Assembly: GCF_025685425.1 (NCBI RefSeq)
Contig: NZ_JAGTAS010000049.1
Span: 124,001 to 188,000 of the forward strand
Direction: 5' to 3'
Length of the DNA stretch: 64,000 nt
Origin: Terriglobus albidus
GTDB lineage: Bacteria > Acidobacteriota > Terriglobia > Terriglobales > Acidobacteriaceae
Part shown: positions 31,346-39,799 of the stretch, piece by piece
How the letters are laid out: each line of letters opens with the position of its first letter
Position numbering within the stretch: the first letter of the stretch is position 1
Program-made: the position numbers and the translations under genes
The notes under the pieces: generated by a model
The model's input: only the letters and a program-made list of their open reading frames with translations
The model's database searches: none
Told to the model about the DNA's origin: nothing

Positions 31346-33376
31346 GTGAGTCCTGAGAATATCCGCATCCAGCTTCCTGATGGTTCCGTGCGCGAGGTGC
31401 CCAAAGGCACCACACCGCTTGATGTCGCTAACGGCATCTCTCCGCGCCTTGCCGCCGCCGTGGTCGTGGCAAAGATTCGCCCACTGACGAACCCCAACGC
31501 GGAGACCACGGCCACCGAGACTGGCAGCGAAGACGCCATGTATGCCGCACACGAGAGCGGCGAGCGGTTAGTGGATCTCTCGGCCCCGCTGAACGAGGAT
31601 GTCGCCCTGTGGCTGCTGAAGGAAGATGCACCGGAGGCGCTGAAGGTCGTCCGCCACTCGGCTGCGCACGTAATGGCGACGGCAGTGCTGGAGCTGTTTC
31701 CGGAGACCAAGCTGGGCCATGGCCCCGCCACGGATACCGGCTTCTTCTACGACTTCTATCGCGAAAAGCCCTTCACTCCCGATGATCTGGAGAAGATCGA
31801 GCAGCGCATGGCCGAGGTGGTGGCGCGCGATGAGAAGTTTGTACGGGAGTACGAGCCGCGTGAACAGGCGCTCCGCGAGTTCAAGGCAAACGGCGATTTC
31901 ATGAAGCAGCACTTCGTGGAGAAGTTCACCAAAGATGGCGAGCAGGTCTCGCTGTATAAGAACGGGAGCTTCATCGACTTCTGCCGCGGACCGCATGTAC
32001 CTTCAACGGGGCGCGTCAAAGCGTTCAAAGTGACGAACCTGGCCGGAGCCTACTGGCTGGGCGATGAGAAGAATCCGCAGTTGCAGCGCGTCTACGGCAC
32101 AGCCTTCTACAACAAGAAAGACCTGGACGCGCACTTCAAGCACCTGGAGGAGATCAAGGCGCGCGATCACCGTGTGCTGGGCAAGCAGCTCGACCTGTAT
32201 TCGATCCAGGAGGTCGCTGGATCGGGCCTGATCTTCTGGCATCCGAAGGGCGGCATCATCCGCAAGACGATGGAAGACTGGATGCGTGAAGAGTGCCTCC
32301 GTCGCGGCTACAACCTGGTCTTTACGCCGCACATCATGAAGCGCGAGCTCTGGAAGATCTCAGGCCACGACGGCGTGTACTCCAAGGACATGTTCCCGCC
32401 GATGGAGCTGGATGACGCAGAGTATCGGGTAAAGCCGATGAACTGCCCCGGCCACATCCTGATCTACAAATCCACGCCTAAGAGCTATCGCGATCTACCC
32501 GCTCGTTATGCGGAGCTGGGCAACGTGTACCGCTTCGAGCGCAGTGGAACCATGCATGGCCTGCTGCGCGTGCGCGGCTTTACGCAGGATGATGCGCATA
32601 TCTTCTGCACGCCCGATCAGGTCAAGGGCGAGATTGAGGCGTGCCTTGATTTTGCCGAGTCGGTGCTGAAGACCTTTGGCTTCTCGGAGTATCGCGTGGA
32701 GCTGTCGACCCGCGATCCCAACAAGCCTGGTGAGTTCTTCGGAACTGCAGATGATTGGGCACACGCCGAGGGAGCTCTGCAGGAGGTGCTGGTTGGCCGC
32801 GGATTGAGCTTCCAGACCTTCCCCGGAGAGGCCGCATTCTATGGACCGAAGATCGATGTGAAGCTCGTCGATGTACTGGGCCGTCTGTGGCAGCTCTCGA
32901 CGGTACAGTTCGATTTCAACCTGCCCCGCCGCTTCGAGCTGGAGTATGTCGGTGAAGATGGCGAGCGCCATCAACCGGTGATGGTGCACCGCGCTCTGTT
33001 TGGAAGCGTGGAACGTTTCTTCGGTGTGTTGATCGAGCACTATGCCGGAGCGTTCCCGCTGTGGCTGTCGCCGGTGCAGATTGGTCTGGTGCCAATCAGC
33101 GAAAAGCATCACGAGTATGCCGAGCAGGTAAAGCAGAAGCTTGAGGCCGCTGGATTGCGTGTGGAGCTGGATGTGCGCAACGAAAAGATGAATGCAAAGA
33201 TCCGCGACTTTACGTTGCAGAAGTTTCCGTTCGTGCTGGTGATGGGTGACAAGGAAGCCGCCAGTGAGGCGGTAAGCGTGCGTACACGCGGCGTGGGCGA
33301 CCAGGGCAGTGTATCTCTGGCAGAGTTCATCACGCGTGCGCAGGGGCTGCTGGAGTCGAAGTCGCCGACGCTGTGA
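31346..33376 (+). CDS. thrS: Threonyl-tRNA synthetase
   Basis: 676 residues, class II synthetase of full bacterial layout: TGS domain (IQLPDGSVREVPKGTTPLDVANGIS in part), editing domain with the HSAAHVMA segment, catalytic core with motif 2 and zinc-binding residues (PMNCPGHILIY, GNVYRFERSGTMHGLLRVRGF in part, motif 3 HRALFGSVERFFGVLIEHY in part) and anticodon-binding domain (GLVPISEKHHEYA). The start is GTG 31346. About 30 residues between TGS and editing domains are rich in Ala, Thr and Glu. Its stop overlaps the next start by one base (TGATG). Confidence 0.97.
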   Translation: MSPENIRIQLPDGSVREVPKGTTPLDVANGISPRLAAAVVVAKIRPLTNPNAETTATETGSEDAMYAAHESGERLVDLSAPLNEDVALWLLKEDAPEALKVVRHSAAHVMATAVLELFPETKLGHGPATDTGFFYDFYREKPFTPDDLEKIEQRMAEVVARDEKFVREYEPREQALREFKANGDFMKQHFVEKFTKDGEQVSLYKNGSFIDFCRGPHVPSTGRVKAFKVTNLAGAYWLGDEKNPQLQRVYGTAFYNKKDLDAHFKHLEEIKARDHRVLGKQLDLYSIQEVAGSGLIFWHPKGGIIRKTMEDWMREECLRRGYNLVFTPHIMKRELWKISGHDGVYSKDMFPPMELDDAEYRVKPMNCPGHILIYKSTPKSYRDLPARYAELGNVYRFERSGTMHGLLRVRGFTQDDAHIFCTPDQVKGEIEACLDFAESVLKTFGFSEYRVELSTRDPNKPGEFFGTADDWAHAEGALQEVLVGRGLSFQTFPGEAAFYGPKIDVKLVDVLGRLWQLSTVQFDFNLPRRFELEYVGEDGERHQPVMVHRALFGSVERFFGVLIEHYAGAFPLWLSPVQIGLVPISEKHHEYAEQVKQKLEAAGLRVELDVRNEKMNAKIRDFTLQKFPFVLVMGDKEAASEAVSVRTRGVGDQGSVSLAEFITRAQGLLESKSPTL

Positions 33377-34074
33377 TGCAGATGGTGGAACAGGTTCGAG
33401 AGCACGGCTTCGCGATTGTCGAAGACGTGCTCTTGCCATTTCAGGTGAAAGCGTTGATTGACTCAGTCTCCACGGAGGCCATACCAGAGGCATTGCGCGG
33501 CGGTGTTCGCAACCTCATGGACATCGTTCCCGAGGTCCGCACACTGACAGAGTCTGAGGCAATGCGTGCGCTGGTGGCGCCTGTTCTAGGCGATCGTTTC
33601 ACGATGGTGAGGGCGATCCTCTTTGATAAGACGCCAGATGCAAACTGGAAGGTGCCGTGGCATCAAGATGTCACCATTGCGGTACGCGAACGGATTGAGT
33701 GTGAGGGGTATGGACCATGGTCTGTAAAGGCAGATGTGCTGCAAGTACAGCCACCCGCGGAGATTCTGGAACAGATGATCTCGGTGCGGCTACATCTTGA
33801 TCCTTGCCCGGCAATCAATGGAGCGCTGAAGGTTATTCCTGGCTCGCATCGTAGCGGAAAACTCAGTGTGGCGGAGACAGAAAAACTGACGATGCAACAG
33901 GCTGTTATCTGCGAAGCTTCGCAGGGAAGTGCACTGTTAATGCGGCCATTGCTACTGCACGCATCATCTCCATCAGCCTCTCCGCATCACAGGCGCGTGA
34001 TTCATCTGGATTACGCGGCCGTGAAATTGCCATGCGGACTCGAATGGCGTGAAACGCAAACACTCTCGCTTTAG
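33376..34074 (+). CDS. Phytanoyl-CoA dioxygenase (PhyH)-family Fe(II)/2-oxoglutarate enzyme
   Basis: 232 residues. Non-haem iron motif WHQD (H-x-D) near residues 95-98 and a distal His in LLLHASSPS near 195, followed by a conserved Arg (RRVIHLDYA) likely to hold 2-oxoglutarate; SVRLHLDP and GALKVIPGSHRSG are typical of the family. Substrate unknown; bacterial members hydroxylate many small molecules. Overlaps the thrS stop by 1 nt, so it is probably expressed with thrS. GTG 33373 is an alternative start. Confidence 0.85.
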   Translation: MQMVEQVREHGFAIVEDVLLPFQVKALIDSVSTEAIPEALRGGVRNLMDIVPEVRTLTESEAMRALVAPVLGDRFTMVRAILFDKTPDANWKVPWHQDVTIAVRERIECEGYGPWSVKADVLQVQPPAEILEQMISVRLHLDPCPAINGALKVIPGSHRSGKLSVAETEKLTMQQAVICEASQGSALLMRPLLLHASSPSASPHHRRVIHLDYAAVKLPCGLEWRETQTLSL

Positions 34075-34086
34075 ATGGATCGCTGG

Positions 34087-35130
34087 TCAGAGAATCGTGA
34101 CCTTGTGATCGGTGGTCTTCGTAAATGCATGTACGACATTCCCGTTGAGATCGACGTGTCGTAGTGTCATCAGGGAAGGTGTCACCGTCACATGGGTGAA
34201 GCCGTTGATCTGTACAGCGTAGGGGCCGCGCACTGACTCATCGATCATGATGCGATATAGCGGAGCACCGCCGCCGCCGGAGAGAACGAAGGATGTGGGG
34301 TGGCCGGCAAACTCCAGGTGCTGCAGGTCATGATCGTGTCCACACAGATAGACATGCGCGCCGGAGGAGCGGAGCAGCGGATCCCAATCCTGCATCAGGA
34401 TCGGCGAATCGCCATACATGCCGTTGGAATAGATCGGGTGATGTCCTAAGGCCACCAGAAAAGGTGTGGTGAGCGGCTTCGCCAGCTCATCTTTGAGCCA
34501 GGCCAGTTCGTCGAGACGTTGCTGTTCCGTCATGCAATAGAACGTACCCTTACGGGTAACGTCGTTGCCGAATGGCATATTGCTGTCCAGGGCAAGGAAG
34601 GTCACGAGCGGGTTGGCCGCCGGCCAGGCGACGCGATACCACTGTGACGGCATCGTCCAGCGAGTGCCTGCCTTTCGGGCGTATTCCAACTCGGCCGGGT
34701 ATTTGGGGATGGGCAGGTATTCATAGTCGTGATTTCCCGGGATCGCATACACGGGACAATTGAAGACGCCGGCGGGATACATCTGTTCAAACTGGGTCTG
34801 CCAGCGTTTGTCGTTCGCGCCGTCCTCCATCGGCGTATAAAAGTTATCGCCGATCATCAGCATGGCGCTTGCGGTGATGTTCTGTTGTGTGACATAGTGC
34901 TGCATCGCAGTAGCAACCAGGGCCTGATTGGCATCGCCGGTTCCCCAATCGCCGATGACAAGGAAGTCCGCGGTCGCGGCATTGCCCGGATGCTGGTCTT
35001 CCGGATGCGAGCCGGAACCGCATCTCAGCAGTGGACTCGTAACTGCCGCAAGGGCACTGAATGCAAATGTCTGCTTGAGGAAACGCCGTCTGCTTACGAC
35101 GGGTATGTCGGGATGGTCCCGCACAGCCAT
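34087..35130 (-). CDS. Tat-exported purple acid phosphatase-like metallophosphoesterase
   Basis: 347 residues. Twin-arginine signal SRRRFLKQTFAFSALAAV (from about residue 13). Phosphoesterase motifs: IGDWGTGD, IGDNFYTPMED (GDN.Y), PGNHDY, LGHHPIYSNG, CGHDHDLQH. The GDWG...GDNFY pattern matches tartrate-resistant (ACP5-type) purple acid phosphatases, which use a di-iron centre and a metal-bound Tyr. Probably a periplasmic or secreted phosphatase for phosphate supply. An in-frame GTG at 35139 is an alternative start. Convergent with the PhyH gene with only 12 bp between stops. Confidence 0.9.
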   Translation of the reverse strand: MAVRDHPDIPVVSRRRFLKQTFAFSALAAVTSPLLRCGSGSHPEDQHPGNAATADFLVIGDWGTGDANQALVATAMQHYVTQQNITASAMLMIGDNFYTPMEDGANDKRWQTQFEQMYPAGVFNCPVYAIPGNHDYEYLPIPKYPAELEYARKAGTRWTMPSQWYRVAWPAANPLVTFLALDSNMPFGNDVTRKGTFYCMTEQQRLDELAWLKDELAKPLTTPFLVALGHHPIYSNGMYGDSPILMQDWDPLLRSSGAHVYLCGHDHDLQHLEFAGHPTSFVLSGGGGAPLYRIMIDESVRGPYAVQINGFTHVTVTPSLMTLRHVDLNGNVVHAFTKTTDHKVTIL

Positions 35131-35550
35131 AGAACCCACCCGGAAAGCAGGACCTCGGTAGCGTACGAGAGAGGTATGTTGCCCCGCTCCGGTTACTGCT
35201 GTAAATAGATGCCGTCTATTGTTTTCAGGTGGCCGTAAGCTTGTGTTTTCAGCGCGGCGCCATCACCTGCTCGCTGCCGTATCGATAGGACCTACCGGCG
35301 TATCCGCGATAACCCATGCAACAGATATCCATGTCCGGAGCTCGCAATGAAACCCGTTCGCCGGTATCGACAAATTCGTTGTGGACCGGGGTGCCCTGGG
35401 AGAAAAGCAGATTTCTCGCTACGCTGCGAAATGACAAACAAAAGTGCAATGGCTCCGAGCGCTGAAGGGCCGGGGTCGCAGCAAACAGTCTAGAAACGAA
35501 AACAGGCGGCTATGATGGCCGCCTGTTTTTTAGATGCGTGTTTGTTCTGT
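35131..35550. repeat. Gene-free stretch with repeat blocks
   Basis: 420 bp between the phosphatase start and the khpB stop. It holds a TATCGACAAATTC block (35364-35376) like the ends of the 8.9-9.2 kb composite element, a copy of AGCAGATTTCTCGCTACGCTG...GAAATGACAAAC (35402-35442) and the khpB terminator. The phosphatase promoter must be in the first 80 bp, but I see no clean match. Confidence 0.65.
35500..35534. terminator. Terminator downstream of khpB
   Basis: AACAGGCGGC / GCCGCCTGTT stem with a 6- to 7-nt loop. T-rich on the plus strand (TTTTTTAG); on the minus strand, the direction of the rpmH-khpB operon, it ends CCTGTTTTCG. Probably closes the operon, 17 nt after the khpB stop. Confidence 0.75.
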
Positions 35551-36162
35551 TTAGTAGCGACGGCCGTAGCCGCCTCGCCCACCGCCGCTGCGTCCACCAC
35601 CACCTCGTCCACCGCGGCCGCGGCCAAAGCCGGCACGGTCATCGCGGCGTGGAGCGCGAACGGTGCCCTGGTAGTCGGCTGGATACAGCACAACGAAGCG
35701 ATCGCGGCCTTCGCCGCTGGACTCCGTGCGCAGATCGGTCTGTTCGCTCAACGCCATGTGCAGCATACGGCGTTCGCGGCTGCTCATGGGAGGGAAGCTG
35801 TAGGGGCGGTTGGTCTCGCGGACGCGTTCGGCGGCGTCTTCGGCGCTCTCGCGCAGGTCACGTGCCCGTTCGGCCTTGAAGCCATTGGCATCGAAGGAGA
35901 TGCGGTCGTGCTCCTCGGGTTCAAGGCGCAGGATCTTCGCGGCGATGTGCTCGAGCGCACGCAGCCCCTCGCCATTACGCTCCGTCAATTGTGGAGCGTC
36001 GGGACCGGCAAGCTCGACATAGATGTCGCGCCGTTCGAGACCGTCCGGGTCAGAGGCTCCGGCGCCGGCGGTGATGCGGTACTTCAGACGCATGCCACCG
36101 GTGGTGGTCAGCGTCTGCACAAACGCAGCTACCTTCTTTGCAGCCTGAGAAAGATCTTCCAT
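35551..36162 (-). CDS. khpB: KhpB/Jag-type RNA-binding protein (KH-R3H) with RGG tail
   Basis: 203 residues. KH-like domain (IYVELAGPDAPQLTERNGEG ... ALEHIAAKILRL) followed by an R3H domain (SSRERRMLHMALSEQTDLRTES in part; R-x3-H present) and a glycine/arginine-rich tail of about 26 residues (GRGRGGRGGGGRSGG...). In KhpB proteins the KH loop is GKRG; here the aligned residues read ERNG, so the first glycine is lost. The N-terminal Jag domain of Firmicutes is missing. It binds RNA, probably with a KhpA partner, and is linked to cell division control elsewhere. Last gene of the rpmH operon, 24 nt after yidC. GAGGAAC supports ATG 36162. Confidence 0.88.
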   Translation of the reverse strand: MEDLSQAAKKVAAFVQTLTTTGGMRLKYRITAGAGASDPDGLERRDIYVELAGPDAPQLTERNGEGLRALEHIAAKILRLEPEEHDRISFDANGFKAERARDLRESAEDAAERVRETNRPYSFPPMSSRERRMLHMALSEQTDLRTESSGEGRDRFVVLYPADYQGTVRAPRRDDRAGFGRGRGGRGGGGRSGGGRGGYGRRY

Positions 36163-36186
36163 GGTTCTGTTCCTCGAGCGGCCGCT

Positions 36187-37923
36187 CTAGCGACGGCCCT
36201 GAATGGTTGCCGGCTGGCGACGGCGCGCACGCTTGGCTGCCAGCTGTTTCATCTCGCGGCCAAGGCTGGTGCGGTTCATCACCTGCTGCTGGATGATTCC
36301 GATAAGGTTACCGATTGACCAGTAGAGGGCCAGGCCGGAGGCATAGTTCCAGGTAATGTAGCCAGAGAAGGCCGGCATCATGAAGGCCATCATCTTCTGC
36401 TGTGCAGGATCCATACCCGGTGAGGGCGTATAGAACTGCATCAGGAACTGCGAGACGATCATGATGATGGGCAGAATGTGATACGGATCGGCTGCTGTGA
36501 GGTCATGCAGCCAGTACCAGTGCGCCCCGCGAAGCTCAACGACTTTGGGCAGCATCCCCAGGAAGGCGAAGAGTAACGGGAGCTGAATCAGTGTGGGCAG
36601 GCAGCCGCCGAAGACATTCACGCCCTCGCGCTTCTGCAGGTCCATAATCTCGGCGTTCATCTCCGCGCGCTTCGGATCGGTGACCTTGTACTTGGCGTAC
36701 TTGGCCTTGATGGCGTCCATCTGCGGCTGGATACGCTGCATCTTCAGCGCCGACTGCATGGTCTTGTAGCGCAGCGGCAGCAGAATCAGGTTGATGATCA
36801 CCGTGAGAACAATGATCGACCAGCCCCAGTTGGGAACGTACTTGTGTACGGCCTGCAGCGCGAGGAAGAGATACTTGCCGAAGAATCCGAAGAAACCGAA
36901 GTCGAGTAACGGCTCAAGCGTCGTCTTACCATCGGCAGCCTTGATGTTCTTCAGCACACTGACGGCCTTGGGGCCGGCGAAGATGCGCAGCGATGAGGCT
37001 CCACTCACATCACCCATGCCGGCGCCCAGCGACGGAAGAGAAAGGATGTTCTTGCCGTCGCCGTCTTTGGAGACATCGATCGGATGATTCAGCGTCACCA
37101 CGCTTGCCGTAGCAGGGTTGTCCGGAAGAAAGATGGCGGCGAAGTGGAGGTCACTCACACCTGCCCAGTCAAATGGGCCATTCAGCGTGTTGCCGCCGCT
37201 TACCTTCTTGGCAGCGACGTGCGTCTCGCTGCCGTTCTGGGAGCTGTCCAACTGGTCGTAGGTGTGGTGCGATGCGTTTTCCTGATCACCGAAGCCCGCA
37301 GGCCAGGAGAGCAGGGCGCGAACCGGAGAGCCGTTCTGCTTCACCTCTATGCGTGAACCGAGGACATAGGTGTTGTCGAAAGTGAAGGTCTTCTTCACTT
37401 CGAGTCCGCCGGCGGCGTAGGTGAAGGTCAGGGTCGCCGGAGCGGTGATGTTGCCAGTGGCGGAGGCTACGTAGAGACCGCTGTTGAGCTTCGCCATCGC
37501 GCCGGTGTCATAGGAGTAGAGCGACAGCGGATAGCCGTACTTCGCGGCGGCGGTCTTGTGGACCAGGTCCAAAGGTGCGCCGTGGGAGTCCTTGTAGTCC
37601 TTGAGGATCCAGTGGGTCACCTGGGCTCCTCGATTGGTGAAGGTGATGCGGTAGACGGCATTCTCGATCGTCGTCGTCTGCTCACCTTCAGCGGCAACCG
37701 ATGCCGCAGTGGGACTGGTTACAGCAGGCGTGGTCGCCTGCTGCAGGGCCTCCTGGTGTTGCTGGGCCTGTTGCTGCTGCGCGGGGGTGGCCGGCGTAGG
37801 CTGCTTCTTCGGGCCGAAGTAGCGAAGGCCAAAGAATACGCCGAGAAAGACCACCATCATCACCAGCATTGTGGTGGAGCTGCCGGCGTTTGCCTGCTGA
37901 TTGGGATTCTTGATTTCTGCCAA
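36187..37923 (-). CDS. yidC: Membrane protein insertase YidC
   Basis: 578 residues, Gram-negative type: N-terminal TM (MLVMMVVFLGVFFGLRYFG), a Gln/Pro/Ala-rich linker, a periplasmic beta-sandwich domain of about 270 residues, and a conserved five-TM insertase core (KREGVNVFGGCLPTLIQLP, GYITWNYASGLALYWSIGN) with a basic C-terminal tail for ribosome contact. There is no ATG at the expected N-terminus: the frame is open to TTG 37983, and TTG 37923 (LAEIKNPNQQ) gives the start expected from relatives. It inserts inner-membrane proteins with or without SecYEG. Within the rpmH operon. Confidence 0.95.
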   Translation of the reverse strand: MAEIKNPNQQANAGSSTTMLVMMVVFLGVFFGLRYFGPKKQPTPATPAQQQQAQQHQEALQQATTPAVTSPTAASVAAEGEQTTTIENAVYRITFTNRGAQVTHWILKDYKDSHGAPLDLVHKTAAAKYGYPLSLYSYDTGAMAKLNSGLYVASATGNITAPATLTFTYAAGGLEVKKTFTFDNTYVLGSRIEVKQNGSPVRALLSWPAGFGDQENASHHTYDQLDSSQNGSETHVAAKKVSGGNTLNGPFDWAGVSDLHFAAIFLPDNPATASVVTLNHPIDVSKDGDGKNILSLPSLGAGMGDVSGASSLRIFAGPKAVSVLKNIKAADGKTTLEPLLDFGFFGFFGKYLFLALQAVHKYVPNWGWSIIVLTVIINLILLPLRYKTMQSALKMQRIQPQMDAIKAKYAKYKVTDPKRAEMNAEIMDLQKREGVNVFGGCLPTLIQLPLLFAFLGMLPKVVELRGAHWYWLHDLTAADPYHILPIIMIVSQFLMQFYTPSPGMDPAQQKMMAFMMPAFSGYITWNYASGLALYWSIGNLIGIIQQQVMNRTSLGREMKQLAAKRARRRQPATIQGRR

Positions 37924-38084
37924 GGAGACTTCGACTCTCTTCCTGAGTAGATCCTGCGAGCGGGCGCGTGATTTTAGGCGCAAAATCGCTCATTTCCATT
38001 GTATTGGGGAAGGGAATTGTTTGCTCGCATACGGTGCCTGAATACACACTACGAAACGCACCATTCATGGGGCAGTGATTGTTT

Positions 38085-38324
38085 TTATCGTGCGTGCTTT
38101 GTCTTTGGAACCGGGTCCAGACCGCCTTTACTGAAGGGGTTGCAGCGGAGAATCCGCCAGACCGCAAGCGCAGTGCCTTTGAAGACACCGTGGCGATAAA
38201 GGGCGACCTCCGCATATTCGGAGCAGGTGGGCTGATATTTGCAGTTGCCGAGGCCGAAGCTGTGCAGCAGGGGAGAGAGCGTCCAGCGGTAGAGCGTAAA
38301 GAGACCGCGGAGCAGCCAGCTCAT
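38085..38324 (-). CDS. yidD: Membrane protein insertion efficiency factor YidD
   Basis: 79 residues, family-typical: [27 protein letters not shown] with its conserved cysteines, [26 protein letters not shown]. Small amphipathic inner-membrane-associated protein that helps YidC. It overlaps the rnpA stop by 4 nt. Between it and yidC is a 161-bp gap with no clear gene. Confidence 0.95.
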   Translation of the reverse strand: MSWLLRGLFTLYRWTLSPLLHSFGLGNCKYQPTCSEYAEVALYRHGVFKGTALAVWRILRCNPFSKGGLDPVPKTKHAR

Positions 38325-38677
38325 GACCGGACCCTGGAGGTGGCGCGCTGGACGGCACGGAAGACGTCGGCGACATCAGCCTTCAGCTTTTCGAACTCGA
38401 CCTCGAGTACGGTGCGCCGGGGATGCAGGATCACGTCGACCGGGGAGGTGAGCAGGGCGGCATTGGCTCGTATGGCGGCACGGAGCCGGCGCTTGATGCG
38501 GTTGCGGTCGTGCGCCTTGCCCATAACCTTGCCGACGGTCAGGCCGACGCGCGGACCTGTGCCCTCGTCCTCGCGGGGAGCGAAGAAGTAAGCCATCTGC
38601 CGGGCGTGCTGCTTGCGGCTGCGGCCGTACACGCTCAGAAAGTCGGCGTGTTTGCGAAGGCGGAGATCGGCGTACAT
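38321..38677 (-). CDS. rnpA: Ribonuclease P protein component
   Basis: 118 residues. Seen: [19 protein letters not shown]-terminus, [22 protein letters not shown] (given in part; the RNR signature that contacts RNase P RNA) and DVILHPRR. It is the protein subunit for tRNA 5' processing. ATG 38677 is supported by AGGAG 11 nt upstream. That AGGAG lies in one arm of a perfect 13-bp inverted repeat whose other arm is 88 nt upstream in the same message. Overlaps yidD by 4 nt. Separated from rpmH by a cupin gene. Confidence 0.95.
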   Translation of the reverse strand: MYADLRLRKHADFLSVYGRSRKQHARQMAYFFAPREDEGTGPRVGLTVGKVMGKAHDRNRIKRRLRAAIRANAALLTSPVDVILHPRRTVLEVEFEKLKADVADVFRAVQRATSRVRS

Positions 38678-38679
38678 AA

Positions 38680-38793
38680 AAAGCAATTCTCCTAATACTG
38701 TAGCTCTCGATAAAGTCGGCGAATGCCGTTTTCTTCGAGGGAAACGGCGCAAACAGACAGGACTCCGCTCGACATCATTGGGAGAATTGCTTT
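38680..38793 (-). promoter_or_regulatory. Inverted repeat sequestering the rnpA ribosome binding site
   Basis: In the leftward message the sequence AAAGCAATTCTCC (complement of 38793-38781) is followed 88 nt later by GGAGAATTGCTTT (complement of 38692-38680), a perfect 13-bp pair. The second arm holds the rnpA Shine-Dalgarno (GGAG) and ends 3 nt before the start codon. Pairing would block rnpA initiation; the effector, if any, is unknown. Confidence 0.6.
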
Positions 38794-38806
38794 AGGGTTC
38801 GGTTCC

Positions 38807-39190
38807 TCAGAGCGGACGGAGCTGTTCTTCCAGGGTGCGTGCCCGGTCGGTCTTCTCGCCACCGGCATGCGCGGTGGTGACGGTCTCGATGAGCACGATC
38901 CAGGTCTCTTCTTCGGCGGCGGTGTTGTGGCGGATGCCACGGGGCACCACGAAGAACTCGCCGGGACCGACGAAGACCGGGCCGCCGTCGGCGGCTTCAC
39001 GGCCGATACGCAGGCGTCCGCGGAGGACGAGAAACATCTCGTCCTCACGTTCATGCGCGTGCCAGGGAAACTCTCCCTGGATCTTCGCTACCTTGATGTA
39101 CTGGTCATTGACCCGGCCTACGATACGCGGCGACCAAAGCTCGGTCAGCTTCGCGCATGCCTGCTCCAGCGAGATGGGGCCGGGCTGCAT
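38807..39190 (-). CDS. Small cupin-domain protein inserted between rpmH and rnpA
   Basis: 127-residue single cupin. Motif 1 WHAHEREDEMFLVLRGRL carries the H-x-H...E metal ligands, motif 2 PGEFFVVPRGIRHNT carries the second His. No enzyme family is evident; such proteins range from isomerases to ligand sensors. It starts 18 nt after the rpmH stop on the same strand and ends 129 nt before rnpA, so it is transcribed within the ribosomal protein/RNase P operon, where most bacteria have rpmH and rnpA side by side. Whether it has a role in that operon is unknown. Confidence 0.88.
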   Translation of the reverse strand: MQPGPISLEQACAKLTELWSPRIVGRVNDQYIKVAKIQGEFPWHAHEREDEMFLVLRGRLRIGREAADGGPVFVGPGEFFVVPRGIRHNTAAEEETWIVLIETVTTAHAGGEKTDRARTLEEQLRPL

Positions 39191-39208
39191 GGGAAGAACG
39201 GGGTAAAA

Positions 39209-39364
39209 CTAGTCGCGGTAACCGGCGCTGACGGCGATCTTATGACGGCCCTTGGCGCGGCGGCGGCTCAGAACGGCGCGTCCGGCCTTGCTGGCCATAC
39301 GGGTCAGGAAACCATGAACCTTCGAGCGGCGGCGGCGGTTGGGTTGAAAGGTACGCTTGGGCAT
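39209..39364 (-). CDS. rpmH: 50S ribosomal protein L34
   Basis: 51 residues starting [20 protein letters not shown], then [20 protein letters not shown] and ending SAGYRD; unmistakable L34. Ribosome site AGGAGAGGC precedes ATG 39364. First gene of the leftward operon rpmH - cupin - rnpA - yidD - yidC - khpB, divergent from dnaA. Confidence 0.97.
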   Translation of the reverse strand: MPKRTFQPNRRRRSKVHGFLTRMASKAGRAVLSRRRAKGRHKIAVSAGYRD

Positions 39365-39411
39365 GGGATAGCCTCTCCTACATCAAATCCTTGAAGTTGC
39401 AACAGCTTTTT

Positions 39412-39440
39412 ATTCTACCCTGATTTCCACTTTCGGCCAA
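39412..39440 (-). promoter_or_regulatory. Promoter of the rpmH operon
   Basis: Minus strand: -35 TTGGCC (39440-39435), 17-bp spacer, -10 TAGAAT (39417-39412). Transcription would start near 39405, about 40 nt before the rpmH ATG. Confidence 0.6.
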
Positions 39441-39542
39441 GCTAAGTCTGCCTTTTGGACTCAGATTCGTTCACACTTTTTGAGCACCTGGCGGAAGTTT
39501 CACAATGCATGGTGCAACTGAAAATTAATTGGTGAATGCCGC

Positions 39543-39573
39543 TTGAATTGGTCCCGGTTCAGCGTGCTACTAT
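39543..39573 (+). promoter_or_regulatory. Possible dnaA promoter (extended -10)
   Basis: TGCTACTAT at 39565-39573 is an extended -10 (TG-N-TACTAT); TTGAAT at 39543-39548 is a -35 candidate with a long 19-bp spacer. It would give a leader of about 220 nt before dnaA. The rest of the 435-bp rpmH-dnaA gap shows no gene and no good DnaA box. Confidence 0.4.
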
Positions 39574-39799
39574 CGGCACTGTTCGATAGAGACACGACAG
39601 TTCATCGGCTGTCTTTTTCACCACGCAGGACCCTCAACGAAACAACCTCTCGCGCAGCGCAGCGCGGAGCTTCCAGGCAAACGTTCTCCCCCCTCACCCG
39701 CATGAGATTTCCTCAAGCAGGCAAGGATGGTCGTTTGCTGTTTCTTGCTCTTTCAGGGTCTCGTTGTGCCAGACAGCCGTTCGGACCGATAGGAAAGAC

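Noticed and set aside
38692-38778. 28-codon minus-strand frame between the cupin gene and rnpA
   Set aside because: No ribosome site; it lies inside the rnpA leader inverted repeat and is probably chance.
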